A stretch of DNA of 64,000 nucleotides from Tipula vernalis (lineage: Eukaryota; Arthropoda; Insecta; Diptera; Tipulidae): positions 269,801,315 through 269,865,314 of the forward strand of contig OY282560.1 of assembly GCA_958295665.1 (NCBI GenBank), read 5' to 3'. This document shows positions 12,195 to 22,959 of this stretch, one piece after another. How positions within the stretch are numbered: the stretch's first letter is position 1; every line of letters starts with the position of its first letter. The position numbers were made by a program, and so were the translations under genes. Under the pieces are notes generated by a model that worked only from the letters and a program-made list of their open reading frames with translations, was not told where the DNA came from and did not search any database.

Positions 12195-12442
12195 GTTTTT
12201 TTATTCGCTCCGGATAGCTGCTATCGAGAGCCGTCATATGAAAAGTGGCTCCGGATAGCGCTCCGTATAAATATGTAGAGCCAAATATTTTTTAAATCAA
12301 GTTTTCGCTAAACAATTGAATTAAAAATGATAGTTTGATGTTAAATAAGTTTAGTTTACCAATAAATAGCGCGTCAAATTTAAATTTAGGCGTATAAAAA
12401 TGATGGCTCTCGATAGCAGCTATCCGGAGCGAATAAAAAAAC
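12195..12442. mobile_element. MITE with about 40-bp TIRs, copy 1
   Basis: Ends in inverted repeats beginning GTTTTTTTATTCGCTCCGGA and continuing through TAGCTGCTATCGAGAGCC; the right arm is the near-perfect complement. 248 bp, no coding sequence. A second copy lies at 62,390-62,566 with the same ends and the same internal segment AGCGCGTCAAATTTAAAT. An autonomous parent is not visible. Confidence 0.85.
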
Positions 12443-12447
12443 GCGCT

Positions 12448-13075
12448 TAATGTGTCAAGGAAGAGAGGGCTGGACGCACGCATTATCGATGATACTCCTC
12501 GGACTGCGAACGACGCATAGAGGTGACTTACAATCCTCCTCCGCCGAACTAGTATATGGTGAAAGTATAAGGATACCAAGCCAGCTGATATTAGAAAACA
12601 AGTTCAACGCACAACAGCCAGAATTCCTAAAGGAATTAGATAAGTATTTCGAGCGTATTCGTCCCACGCCACCATCAAGACACGGTAACTCGACAACATT
12701 CATATCACCCGCACTAAGCATGTGTACTCACGTATTCGTTAGGGTCGATCTGGCAAAAATACAAATGCGGGGTCGACGCAGCAACATATCTATCGACCGA
12801 TTGAAGCCGTGTTACTTACTCGACGGCCGAGGCGAAAAGCACAGAAGCCGGAGAGATACCGCCAATACCGCAGACCGCAGCAGGACTACAAGTGAAAGTA
12901 AAGTTCGATCTCCGTAAGCAGGTAATAACACATCACGAACCGTTAAGCACAGCCAGAAGTAAGAAGTCTTGCCTGGCAAAGAACGTCGCAAGCACTAACT
13001 CACCAGCAACAACGATAACACGAGCCGGGAAACAAACAACAACTCCGGCACGGTACAAAAATCTCGTTCATCAGT
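12448..13075 (+). pseudogene. integrase C-terminus of the CsRn1-like element
   Basis: Resumes with MCQGREGWTHALSMILLGLR, then SSAELVYGE, THVFVRVD and SIDRLKPCYLL, the usual order at the C-terminal end of CsRn1-clade integrases. The segment between FVRVD and SIDRL is shorter than normal (internal deletion near 12,765). A frameshift near 12,918 leads to a second frame ending TRAGKQTTTPARYKNL, matching the usual R-x-G-R-x-V-x-x-P-x-R-Y tail, with a stop at about 13,075. Confidence 0.8.
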
Positions 13076-13086
13076 AATTCACTGGT

Positions 13087-13100
13087 AAGGGGGTGTGTAG
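13087..13100 (+). promoter_or_regulatory. putative polypurine tract and 3' LTR start
   Basis: AAGGGGG directly after the coding end, followed by TGTGTAG. This is the expected junction of internal sequence and 3' LTR. The LTR end could not be found because no 5' copy is recognisable. Confidence 0.45.
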
Positions 13101-13378
13101 TGGATGGCTTTATATTTTAACAACCGACCAAATAAATAAACAATTAAATTCGAACAAAGAATTAGTTAGTTTTATTTTTCCCGCCGGCAAAATTTAATGA
13201 AATGTTTATCTTCCGAAACGTCAATCTAAGCTACACGTTTTGCTTTCCTTACGTCGGGTGACATCTACTGTTAATTCTTAAATTAAAGTACATATTGTGC
13301 ATTTATATATATATTTAAGTCGGGCAAATTTAATTTTTTTTGTGAATCGTGCGTATTAGCGGTATATTTTTTTTGCAG

Positions 13379-13422
13379 CTTCATTCATCGATCTCTGGAA
13401 GGCCTTGCGGAGGATAATGACT
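13379..13422 (+). other. exon-like segment with start codon at its donor
   Basis: A pyrimidine tract ending TTTTTTTTGCAG (13,367-13,378) is followed by 44 GC-richer bases and then GTAAGT at 13,423. The segment ends ATGACT, so a start codon would be six bases from the donor, an arrangement common in 5' leader exons. No downstream exon can be matched and the context is transposon-derived, so this may be chance. Confidence 0.25.
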
Positions 13423-13618
13423 GTAAGTGTTTCACTATTTTTTTATTTGTTTTACCGCTAATTTATTGAAAAAGAAATTGAATTTTGGCCCGTGATTTAA
13501 TTATTATTATTTTATTAATAAATAACATAAACTTATTAGTATTAAAATGAACTGTTGTTAATTAATAGTGATAGGGAGAGTTGTGGAGTGTGTGTAATGC
13601 TGCAATGATAGAATTCAA

Positions 13619-13960
13619 TTGGGGTTTCTTTTCCGTACGTCGATTTCTTTGGATGAACATTTTTTTTTATTTATGCTGATTGATGCGAACCCCCCTCATG
13701 GTGAGCTAGCCCCGTGCAAGACGTACAACCTGATCAGCATGTGTTCACCACAAGCCGATGGTAAAAGTGAACATATAGTATTCCCTTACAACCGTAGGGA
13801 ATACGGAACGAAGCTGGTAGTGGCCGATCAGTGAATTAGCCCTACCCAAAACAATATTTATGGGCTCCACAGCAACCGGAGTACCCACAATGGGCCTATA
13901 AACTACATAGAAAATGTCAAAATTTAAATTTGACGGAAAAGCGGGACGGGACGGAACGGA
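13619..13960. other. GC-richer unidentified patch
   Basis: A 71-codon frame (13619-13831, plus) covers a block clearly richer in GC than its surroundings, containing SPQADGKSEH and FPYNRREYGTK. I do not recognise a family. The stretch after it (GGGCTCCACAGCAACCGGAG near 13,862) has the look of a retroelement 3' end, but no tail or target duplication was found. Confidence 0.3.
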
Positions 13961-14043
13961 TTTATTGTGTCTAAATTACCTTAGTTTTTGGATATCAAAA
14001 ACAAATCGAAGGGATTAATAATAGTATGTATATTATTCAACAA

Positions 14044-14143
14044 GCATATAATGATAACTGTTATTCACGAAGATAAAGTTTACCGACAAGAGCCGATAGG
14101 CGAGTGTGGTAAATCATCTGAGTGAATAACAGTCATTATATGC
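14044..14143. repeat. 100-bp palindromic element
   Basis: GCATATAATG and CTGTTATTCAC on the left, GTGAATAACAG and TCATTATATGC on the right, with a 55-bp spacer. One arm has a three-base insertion. A MITE-like footprint without clear target duplication. Confidence 0.55.
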
Positions 14144-14149
14144 GATTAG

Positions 14150-16627
14150 AATACGATACCTTGTCCACGACCTACAAAAAATTGTGTTTTATTATCAAAT
14201 CGTTTAAATAAACCCTAAATAATTTACGTTGACATTTTGACGTCTCAATTTACTAATAATGAAAATAGCAAGGGACTACTAGATAAAATTTGCAAAATGA
14301 AATTTTTATTTGGTAGTAGTGAATAATGGAAGAAGGGACTACTAGATAAACTAGCAGTGAATAATGGATATCATTATAATTGAAGAAACTTATGTATAAT
14401 GAGTATATTATACGTTAGTCGTGGACAAAACTTATTATATCCACTTGTCGAGAGAATATTTTCATTAATCTCTGGCGATAGCTAAAAATGGGTTCATTCC
14501 ATTAGAATGAAATTTGTAAACACATAAGTTTCTTTACAAAATATCGAACTTGTTACACTACGAATAACCAGAAAGTCGAACTTATTTCTGTCCATCTGTT
14601 CAGTTTCCTCAAATTGAAGTAGCTACTGTAAGCGTTTTGTGTGAGAGCAATATAGTTCTGATTTGCAAAATAAAAATCTTCGCTGTTTGTTCGTTAAGCG
14701 CAATTGCGACTTTCTTCACGGTTCATTTTCAAACTGACACCAAACCAAATTAAACCAATTTCCAAATTAAATCTTGTTTACTAAAAGCAAGATTATTGAA
14801 AAACAGTTACTAGCAAATGATTTATAAACCGCTTCGTGACTTTTTCAAGTTTAGGATTTTGGCAATTCAAGTTTGACCATCATTTCATTAGTATGTATTT
14901 AGATTTCACGATTAAAAATGTTATTGATTTTGATTAGAAATTGTATTAGCATTTATCTCGTTTGGAATTAAAGTTAATCTTAAAATGTCATATAGAAATG
15001 AATGCTGAAGATCAAGTCAGTTATCAAAGTTGAAGTTAAATTAGACTTTCACTATAACGAAATTTAATCGGCACGAATGAATGTTATAAATGTTTAATAA
15101 ATAAGATTGAGATGAGAAGCGTTACTAAAATTTAACAAGTCCCGCTAACCGATAATTTATTAAACTTTATACTTTCTAGAATGAAATGCCCGCAGCCTTT
15201 ATATTTGCCACCTGTGTTGAATAGGCGAATGTGTACGTTAAACATGTGCATAATAGAAATTTGATTATAAATACACTCAAAAAAAGATTTAAATTGTTAG
15301 AGCTAGACAAGCACCTCCATAAATTTTCGTTTTAAGATAAGATGTTTTTTTGTTTTATTATTTTGTTTATGTTTAATTTGAGTGATTACGATTATAAAGC
15401 AGATACATACTCTCCAACAATAAAATTAACAAGACAATAGTTTTCTTGATTTCTATTCAAAGGCAAAATTTAGCATTGATGTCGAAGTTAAGAAGAAAGA
15501 TTTGGGTGTTTTTACAACAAAGAAATCTTATTTTGTTTTCTTATGTTTCCTTCTTTGAAAACATGAATAATAGATAGTGATTACATCTTTGCACAAAAAA
15601 TGGTTGAGCGCCGTTCTCTCCGAAGAAATATATAAAATAAAAAAATGAAATATAAAATAAAAAGTCGACGAATATTGTAAGACTTTTTTATTATTATATG
15701 TACATAAAAGTGTGTAGTCGTAGAGAATGCCCGCTGTTACATGCATATAAATTAGTTATTAAGTTAAAATTTATAATAAGATCAAAGCATATACAAAATA
15801 ACTGATAATTTAAAGGAAAGAAGCCGGAGGGATATGACAACATTTTTTTTTTTTTGTTTTTACCATATGAATAATTTTTTAGCCGTACACCAAACGGCGA
15901 ATGTAGTGTTATGTTATATAGAGTACATACATTTAAATTAGAATATTCAAGTCGAAATTTGTAATAAATAGGTTTAGGTTAGCGGTGAAGTGAGCAAACG
16001 AAACATATTTTAATTGAATGATGTGCAAATTGTTTAGCAAACTTGTTTCATATTAAAAAAAATTGCTTTAGAAGTTGTTAAGCGAGATGTTATAAAATAG
16101 AAATATTTTAGCAAATTAAGATGATCACAGGCAAGTAATTAGAACCGAAATTATAATCAGTGAACTGCTTAATACTTTTAAAATTTTTCAAGAAAAACAA
16201 TTTGTAAATGAAAAACAAATATCGACATTAAAAACTCAACAGCTGGGAATATTAATTTTTAAAAAATGTCTATTTGAAAAAAAAAAAAACTAAGTGTTAT
16301 ATGGAGGTGGTCTGAGTGATTTATAGCGGTGTGGAAAGTAAAAGAAGATATATTTTGTTAATAAAATAGAAAAAATAATTAGGTATGTAATTTCAAGGTT
16401 TAACGGATTAGACATAGTGATTTATCTTAAACTATAATTTATGAAATTGTGTCTTGAATTTGTCCTATCCGGGAAACTCACAAGATGTAATTAAATCTTA
16501 CAAACTATATATATAGTATATATACAAACTTTTGATTAAGACTTAACCTATAAGGGGTGGGCTTTGACTTTCGAGTTAATTAGACGTATTTGTAATTTTT
16601 TTCTTAAAATCGGCCACGCCAACTGTT
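14150..16627. other. AT-rich non-coding sequence
   Basis: One local duplication: AGGGACTACTAGATAAA occurs at about 14,271 and 14,335, each followed by a GTGAATAATGGA-like segment. Otherwise no gene or element end can be supported. Confidence 0.5.
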
Positions 16628-17209
16628 ATGGAACTTTCTAACTGTATGTTAACACTATGTCCTTTACCGCATAGTACTACTTCTGCAGAAAGGAAATTTT
16701 CTAAATTAAACTTAATAAAAACGAACACACGTAACAGTTTAGATACAAGAACTGTGGAAAATTTAATGTTTGCAAAGGAATTAATTAAGCCGAATAAAGA
16801 TTGTTGGCAAGCATGTGATGAACCAGGTCTGTTAAAATTTTTCGAAAAATTTAACTTTGTTGACGTGCAATACCAAATGAATTGAGGAATTGGAAAGAAT
16901 TTCCTGAATTATTTATGTAATTTATGTATGTTTAGATATACCCTTAAGATGTTTTGTACGTAAGTGATTTTAGTTTGTTCCTTTTATTTGTTTTTTTTTT
17001 TATTGAATTATTTATTTTGTTAAAGTATTGTTTAAGAATGTTTTTATTTCTTCTTAAGTGAAATAATTTGAATAATTTTGCTAATAAAATAGAGACTTAA
17101 AAATAAAAACTTGTTTTACTCATTGCAAAATTTGCTACGAAAAAATGAATCTACTACACTTTTTTAGCTACATCTGCTACACATTTTGTGCTTGGAAGTG
17201 GCAGCACAG
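16628..17209 (+). pseudogene. hAT transposase C-terminus and 3' TIR
   Basis: 16628-16882 encodes LCPLPHSTTSAERKFSKL, then RNSLDTRTVENLMFAKELI, the hAT-family dimerisation region (S-x-E-R-x-F-S followed by R-x-x-L and L-M). Everything upstream is missing. About 310 bp downstream, GGAAGTGGCAGCACAG (17,194-17,209) is the complement of a typical hAT terminus (CTGTGCTGCCACTTCC), which would be the 3' end of this copy. Confidence 0.7.
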
Positions 17210-17863
17210 GGTACAACTCTTGGGCTAAAGTACGAGGGGTAGGGGGCGAGGGAAATGATATTTATACTTTTTTCAGTAGATATGAGTGGTGGTCCTCTAG
17301 ACCAAATCGAAAATATTGGGAGTGTCATGTACAATTAATATACACTGCGCCAATTAAAAAACGGAACAGAAATTTTCTTCGAAAAAATACCCAGATTTGA
17401 ACGCTTGTATCTTGGTGAAATAACACCTTTCAAAAAAAAAATTTTGTTTCTAGTTGAAGGAAATTTTTTGTTTTCTTTTCGATACTGGAAACAGTTTTAT
17501 TTTATTTTGTTTTTTTATGACTTTTTTGAGTAAAACAAAAGGTGTCTAAAAAAAAAAATTTCCTGCTGTTTGAAACTGTAAACGAACTTGCTCGATATTT
17601 CATTCAAAAATCCAAATCGGCTATTTTATAGAGAATTTAGAAACCTTGCAAAATGATTTTAGGAAAATTTCTGTGCGGCCACTCCTTGTCGAGTTATTGA
17701 AGTTTTAGGGAAAACGTATCAAAAAGCGTATCCACGTTAACAAGTATTTTTTTATCTTGTAAACTAAGCACTCTACGATAAAATTTTGAGCCACTTTAAA
17801 TTTTACGTTATTTTATGGAAAACAATTTTAATTAACGCATAGTTATTTGAAGAGTCAAGAGAG

Positions 17864-18830
17864 ATGAATCGAAAAGAACAATTACTCGTTCGCGCTACAA
17901 AAATTGTAGCTTTAGTTGAAGCCGGTGAAACTTATCGGGAAATTGGGCGAATCTGTGATATTTGTGTTTCTGTTGTGAACCGGACTTGGCATCGATATTT
18001 AGAAACAGGCAGTGTGGGTCGGCGCGAATGGTCTGGTCGACCAAGAAAAACTACATCAAGAGAAGATCGAGCTATCGCACGTTATGCTAGAAGAAACAGG
18101 ACAAGCATTGCTCAAGAAATAAGAAATAAAGTACCTATACAAAACCAGACATCAAAACAGTTGATATTAAATCGGTTGAAAGCTTATCGACTAAGGCCAC
18201 GTCGACAAGTCAGAGTTCCGTATCTGACTGATAATGACCGTCGACAAAGAAGAAATTATGCGTTGCAGTATGGCAACTGGACTCAGAGGGACTGGTGTAG
18301 GGTCCTTTTTTCGGATGAATCGCGGTTCAATTTGTATGCATCAGACGGCCGATGCAGAGTTTGGCGTTTACTAGGGGAACGATTACACCCTAATTGCGTG
18401 ATGCCAGTCTTAGCATTTCATGGAGGTTCGGTGATGGTTTGAGCGGGTATTTCTTGGAATTGCAAGACAGATTTGGTAGTAATACCACATCTAGCTTTAA
18501 CATCAGCACGATATGTGGAAGAAATTTTAAGACTTCATATGCTTTCCATGAAAAGGCAAATTGGGCGCGGATTTTTTTTTTATGCATGATAATGCCCGGC
18601 CGCGCACAGCTCTAAACAGACGCCAATTGAATAAGCCATCCTCCGCGAAGTCCAGATTTAAGCCCCATAGAACACGTCTGGGATATGTTACAACGGCGTG
18701 TAAGAAAACGGACAAGGCAACCAACAAATATGCAGGAACTTTGAGACGCTTTACAACATGCCACGGCGTATTTATGCAGTAATGCGGGCTAGAGGAGGTA
18801 ACATGCGTTATTGAAAATTCCAGTTTGTTC
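17864..18830 (+). pseudogene. Tc1-like DD34E transposase relic
   Basis: 17864-18439 begins MNRKEQLLVRATKIVALVEA with a paired-type HTH, a GRPRKTT hook and a second HTH (SKQLILNRLKAYRLRPRR), then RVLFSDESRF with the first catalytic aspartate. TGA at 18,440-18,442 replaces the tryptophan of the usual V-M-V-W motif. Later frames give MHDNARPRTA (second aspartate, about 18,583) and SPDLSPIEHVWDM (glutamate, about 18,650) in different frames because of a small deletion near 18,630. Not functional, but all three catalytic positions are recognisable. Confidence 0.88.
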
Positions 18831-19393
18831 GTTGATTTTAGTTTTATTATGTTTGAATAAAGTTTAAAAGGATTTTGTTTGCAATATACCTTACGAAATA
18901 AATCATATTTTTCACTGTAAAAACATATTTTCTAGTTGATTTTGGATCACCAATATTACGTGCTACCGTAATTGGTAGCACGTCAATTCTGCGAAAAAAC
19001 AATCCATAGAAAACACTGTTCAGTGAAAACGACAGTTCGTAGAAAAACAATTCTTAGAAAACACAATTTAGAGAAAATGGAAAATCAGAGAAAAAGGCAA
19101 TTCTGAGTTTTTTAAACGAAAAAAGGCAACTAATCTATGTAGATAATCAAAACAATTCTATTTTTTTGTAAATTTGTATAGTTCTTTTAATTAAGTAGTA
19201 GGTAATTCAATATATAAATTCATTCATATTAATTTTAATTAAATCATTCACTTTGGTCATTCACTACAAAATGCAAATTATGTGATATGCCACGTAAATA
19301 TGATAAAATTTCTAATTTATCAAACGGCAACACCACTCTTTTTAAACGCTCGTTATGATCACGATATTTTCGACGCACTGATTTTGCATTTTC

Positions 19394-20047
19394 TCATGCT
19401 ACGTTTTGCTCTATTACAAACTCAGTTAAACTTTGTTGGTATTTAATTGCAGTAATAAAACACCAAATGCCAGGGTTTTTTCCACATAATTGATTAAATC
19501 CATTATGCCATCCTTCAATGGCATTATTTGTGCGCGGCTCATCGTTTAAAACACAATTGTAAACGTTCCAAGCATTAATTGAATAACGTGGGCAGCGACG
19601 ATGTGGCGGTTCTAAAATTTTTGAATCCATCCTACCAATATAAAAATCTTCTATATAATCTAAAACGGCTTCAGCTTTTGCAGGTAAATATTTGCTTATC
19701 GCTTCAAAAGCTTCCACTACTTTGTGTGGTGGAACGAAAGCCAAACCCAAAATCATTTTTAGCTTCATGGTAATTTCAGAGTTGCTGTTGTACTCCGTTT
19801 TCAATCCTTCATCACAAATTTTGCGCCAAATACTTTGACTTAAATAAAACAAACAGAATTTATTTTCCACATCTCCAAATATTTCTTTTGTAGCCTTTAT
19901 AATAGCAATTTCGAAATCGGTCATAATAATTTTTGGATTTAATTCTGGTTTAATTAATTTTAGTGCTTGAAACATATTTTTATATATTGCTGTATCTTTT
20001 TTTAGTAATAAACAAAACACCAACGGTACAAGTAGATTATTTTTCAA
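19394..20047 (-). pseudogene. MULE transposase core
   Basis: 217 codons matching the MULE transposase domain: LVPLVFCLLL, then IIMTDFEIAIIKATKEIFGD with a catalytic aspartate, then FCLFYLSQSIWRKI, where most MULEs have C-x-F-H (here tyrosine replaces histidine), and later EPRTNNAIEGWHNGFN with the catalytic glutamate. The start is arbitrary because the upstream half (with the first aspartate) is in other frames or lost; a stop precedes it at about 20,050. Confidence 0.85.
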
Positions 20048-20095
20048 ACCTCAAAAAGTTTGGGACATGCAGCGAACATCCCATCCATGAACCAT

Positions 20096-20570
20096 TCATT
20101 TGGATTTTTTAAAATTTCTAAATTTTGATGCGTGGAAAAAAATTAAAATTCTGTCCCGAACGTTAAATGAATCATGTAACAAAAATAAATCGCCTTTCAA
20201 CGTCAACTTGTACTGTTCAAGTAGTTGGAGATCTTCTCTGTTCATCACGTTAGGGAAGCTGCTTTGTCGTTGCCGTTGATCTTGTCGCTTCAAACTAGAA
20301 ATTTTCTGCATTTCGGGGGCATTAGCTTGCACAGTACTAGTTGTTGCTTTAGCTACAATCGCTTGTGTTGTTTCAATACTATTTGAGGAATCAGTTCTCA
20401 TTGTATGTAGAATTGTTCTACATTCCACATTAGCAGCATGAGCCGTATGATTATGGCTTCCAGATAAAAAAACTAGCTCATCATTTTCCGTATGCCGACG
20501 AATTTCATAATAAAACGAATAACCGTTATATACTAATAATCTTTTTTTTTTCCGTATAAGAAAATATTAG
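20096..20570 (-). pseudogene. N-terminal part of the MULE transposase with a decayed FLYWCH finger
   Basis: Upstream of the core on the minus strand, 20,570-20,430 reads LLVYNGYSFYYE and then GSHNHTAHAA, the outer parts of a FLYWCH zinc finger; the central W-x-C and C-x-A part is deleted. 20428-20096 continues as NVECRTILHTMR and a linker ending in DRILIFF, the segment that precedes the core domain in FLYWCH-MULE proteins. DNA binding at the terminal repeats would be its role in an intact copy (inferred). Confidence 0.65.
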
Positions 20571-20603
20571 TGACATGTTTTTCAAACAATGTAATAATAC
20601 TAA

Positions 20604-20771
20604 TTCAGAGAAAACTCAATTCATAGAAAACGCATTTCAAAGAAAAGAAAAATCGTTGCAAATATATTTAGAATCAATTTTTTGCGCGAAAAAATTATTC
20701 TAAATATATTTGCAACGATTTTTCTTTTCTCTGAATTGCGTTTTCTATGAATTGAGTTTTCTCTGAATTGT
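20604..20771. repeat. large palindrome in the MULE 5' end
   Basis: Two arms of about 80 bp around a short loop (about 20,676-20,697). CAGAGAAAACTCAATTCATA at 20,604 mirrors the right half, and both arms contain GAAAAATCGTTGCAAATATA. Part of the terminal repeat array is thus duplicated in inverted orientation. Confidence 0.85.
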
Positions 20772-20840
20772 GTTTTCTTTGAATTGTGGTTTCTATGAAT
20801 TGTCGTATTCTACGAATTGTTTTGCTACGAATTGTCGTGG
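20695..20840. repeat. array of degenerate 16-17-bp units
   Basis: At least six successive units of the form TTTTCTNTGAATTGNG (for example TTTTCTATGAATTGAG, TTTTCTCTGAATTGTG, TTTTCTTTGAATTGTG) up to the element end. The opposite end (18,975-19,115) has units in the complementary sense (CAATTCTGCGAAAA, CAATCCATAGAAAAC, CAATTCTTAGAAAAC). Confidence 0.8.
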
Positions 20841-21189
20841 ATCCCAAAATTACGCCTGATATCAAAATGTGGCTCAAAATTTTATCGTAGATTGCTTAGT
20901 TTACAAGATAAAAAAATGTATCGTAAGCTTTGTGATAAGTTTTCTCTAAAACTTCAATAACTCGACAGGGAGTGGCAGCACAGAAGTTTTCATTGTATTA
21001 TTTTGCAAGGCTTCTATATTCTCTATAAAATGGCCGATTTGGATTTTTGAATGGAATATCGAGCAAGTTCGTTTACAGTTTCAAACAGTAGCAAACTTTT
21101 TTATTTTTAGACACTTTTGTTTTACTCAAAAAAGTCATAAAAAAACAAAATAAAATAAAACGGTTTCCAGTATCGAAAAGAAAACTAAA

Positions 21190-21400
21190 TTTGATTCAGA
21201 CACATTCTGAGCAACAGTTTCATGAACTCGCTTCACAAACTTATCCACAAATTGCCTTGTAGGCCTTTCATTTCTACTGAGTTTTCCACGTAAATTTCTT
21301 ACAGTTTGGGTAGAAGACTCCTCAGTCATCAGATTGAAAGTAAGTTTCCAATATTTCCCAATTTTGTTCATGCTCGGTTTGGTTCGCCCGCAATTTTTTT
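21190..21400 (-). pseudogene. mariner-type HTH fragment (DUF4817-like)
   Basis: Minus-strand pieces WEILETYFQSDD and, in another frame, SSTQTVRNLRGKLSRNERPT then FVDKFVKR. This is the N-terminal helix-turn-helix typical of one branch of insect mariner-like transposases; compare 54,891-55,060. It abuts the truncated right arm of the Tc1 element. A frameshift splits it. Confidence 0.5.
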
Positions 21401-21554
21401 GTTTCCTCTAAAAATGTAATTTGATTAAAAGAGTGGTTGGTGATAAATATTATCACGATAATATTTATTTTACAAAAAAAGATTAAAAATTTCAAAACCC
21501 CTTGTAATAATTATTTTTAAATTTTATTTACAAAAAATAAATTAAACGTGCATT

Positions 21555-21623
21555 CTTGACGTGATATTTAGAATTTCCGAAACCGTTCTTCTAATTATTA
21601 TAAATTTTAAATATCACGTCAAG
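21555..21623. repeat. hairpin
   Basis: CTTGACGTGATATTT and its complement AAATATCACGTCAAG separated by 39 bases. The flanks up to 22,450 are AT-rich and show nothing else. Confidence 0.6.
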
Positions 21624-22454
21624 TAAGTTATTTTAACATGTGTAATTATATTTTGTAAATAAAAATTAAAAGTAATTTTAAAAGTTTTTAAAATTAAAAC
21701 AAAAATTCACTAAATAAATGGTTCAACATATTTTTGTTGTTATCTTAGGATGTCTCACATTTTTGTTTTGTATCGAGCTACGCTACAAAAGTGCTGTCAT
21801 TTTGTTAGTACATGTTTTGTAGTTTTAGTGTTAAATTGATTAAATATGTTACATTTGTGGTTTTTGTATTATGGCAAAAAATAAGGCTTTCAAAAATGCT
21901 TAAAAGCGGAAAATTACGCTTATCACGCAAGATCTCATTCTGTTCTTTCCCGAAAAATTCAGCCGAAGTGCTCAATTATTTAAGAAATTCAGAAATGTTG
22001 CTCCGTTTCCATATTAAGTCCATTAGATAAATGTAAAATTGTTTGTCTTGCGTTGTGCAGTTGTGTGCTCATCGCTTATAGATAATTAAGTTTGTGGCAT
22101 TAATGCTTCTGTACAAACTATTAATCGCACCTTAAAGAAAGTTAAGTCTCTTAAAGGAATGAGAATTAAGAAGAGCCACCATTAAATCATACGAAAGCAA
22201 AATCGTCTTCAATTAGAAACAGACTGTATAAAGTCGTGTTCTTGTAAAATTTGACAAAATTAATTGAACAACATTTTCATCAAAAAACGTGTGAATTTTG
22301 ACTATCTTGGCACTTCAGAGCTTGTCAATTCGTAGTGTTCGCCACTAGCCATTAATTTGACATTGTAATATCGGTAGCTTATAGCCTGAGCAACATCCTG
22401 CATAAGTGAGCAACATCCTGCATCCCCAACATCCGGCATAAGTAGTACTGAAAA

Positions 22455-22760
22455 ACTTAATAAACTGCCACGTAATATACAGGAACTAATCCAGGAAAAG
22501 CGAAAACTTCGCCGCTAATGGCAGCAACCAAAATCACCGTTATTGAAATGGAAATTAAATCGAGCTATTAAGGCCCTAAGATTTGATTTGTGGGAAGAAG
22601 AAAACCAGAGCGTAAAGAACTATTTAAGTGATCCCTCGGCAACCGAGAGGACAGATTAGGAAGACAACAAAAAATTTAAAAGGCCAACAAATTCCAATCT
22701 TAAGAGAAAGCCAATGCTTTTGCTGCTTATCTAACAACAGTATTCGCACCACACGTAGAT
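22455..22760 (+). pseudogene. Jockey LINE fragment (linker between endonuclease and RT)
   Basis: LPRNIQELIQEKRKLRR, a stop, then WQQPKSP, LNRAIKALRFDLW and KNYLSD follow the Jockey ORF2 segment downstream of the endonuclease. Beyond a frameshift come KRPTNSN and FAAYLTTVFAPH, which normally precede the RT domain. The endonuclease fragment at 1,880-2,445 ends almost exactly where this one begins in the protein. Confidence 0.65.
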
Positions 22761-22959
22761 GATAGGCTTTGACTTTCGTGTCAACAAGACGCTATTTCAA
22801 CAAATGTACATTTGCGTCAAATATGTTAAAAATGTGTTAGAAAAATGTATTACAAACTCTGTTAAATACAGTGATATAAAAATGCGTTAAGAACTTCACA
22901 CCGATAGACTGATTAAATCTCTAATATTTCTAAAGAATTTGAACCAAATCTTATAGAAA

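Larger units (their letters stand above)
11941..12447. mobile_element. 507-bp non-coding insertion in the integrase
   Basis: Interrupts the integrase after TAATG (11,936-11,940), which recurs at 12,448-12,452, giving a 5-bp direct repeat. Skipping the block restores the integrase frame. It contains a hairpin (12,109-12,180) and a MITE (12,195-12,442). Whether it entered as one unit or as two successive insertions cannot be decided here. Confidence 0.6.
18943..20842 (-). mobile_element. FLYWCH-MULE transposon with terminal repeat arrays
   Basis: Lies between the Tc1 transposase and the Tc1 right arm. Both ends carry matching inverted material: rc of the right end gives GGGATCCACGACAATTCGTA and the left end has GGATCACC with CACGTCAATTC. 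Inside the ends are arrays of a degenerate unit of about 16 bp, CAATTCRTAGAAAAC. The coding part is on the minus strand. An exact target duplication could not be found. Confidence 0.7.
17343..21183 (+). mobile_element. Tc1-type transposon with long TIRs, hosting a MULE
   Basis: The left end is TA then CACTGCGCCAATTAAAAAAC at 17,343. The left arm (17,430-17,805) reappears as a reverse complement at 20,864-21,183, including AAATCCAAATCGGC versus GCCGATTTGGATTT and CTCGATATTTC versus GAATATCGAG. TIRs are therefore several hundred bp long; the right one is truncated, missing about the outer 100 bp. Between them are a DD34E transposase relic and an inserted MULE (18,943-20,842). Without the MULE the element would be about 1.95 kb. 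Confidence 0.8.

Noticed and set aside
20695..20840. A CRISPR array
   Set aside because: Units are degenerate and directly adjacent with no spacers, at the end of a MULE in a eukaryotic sequence.
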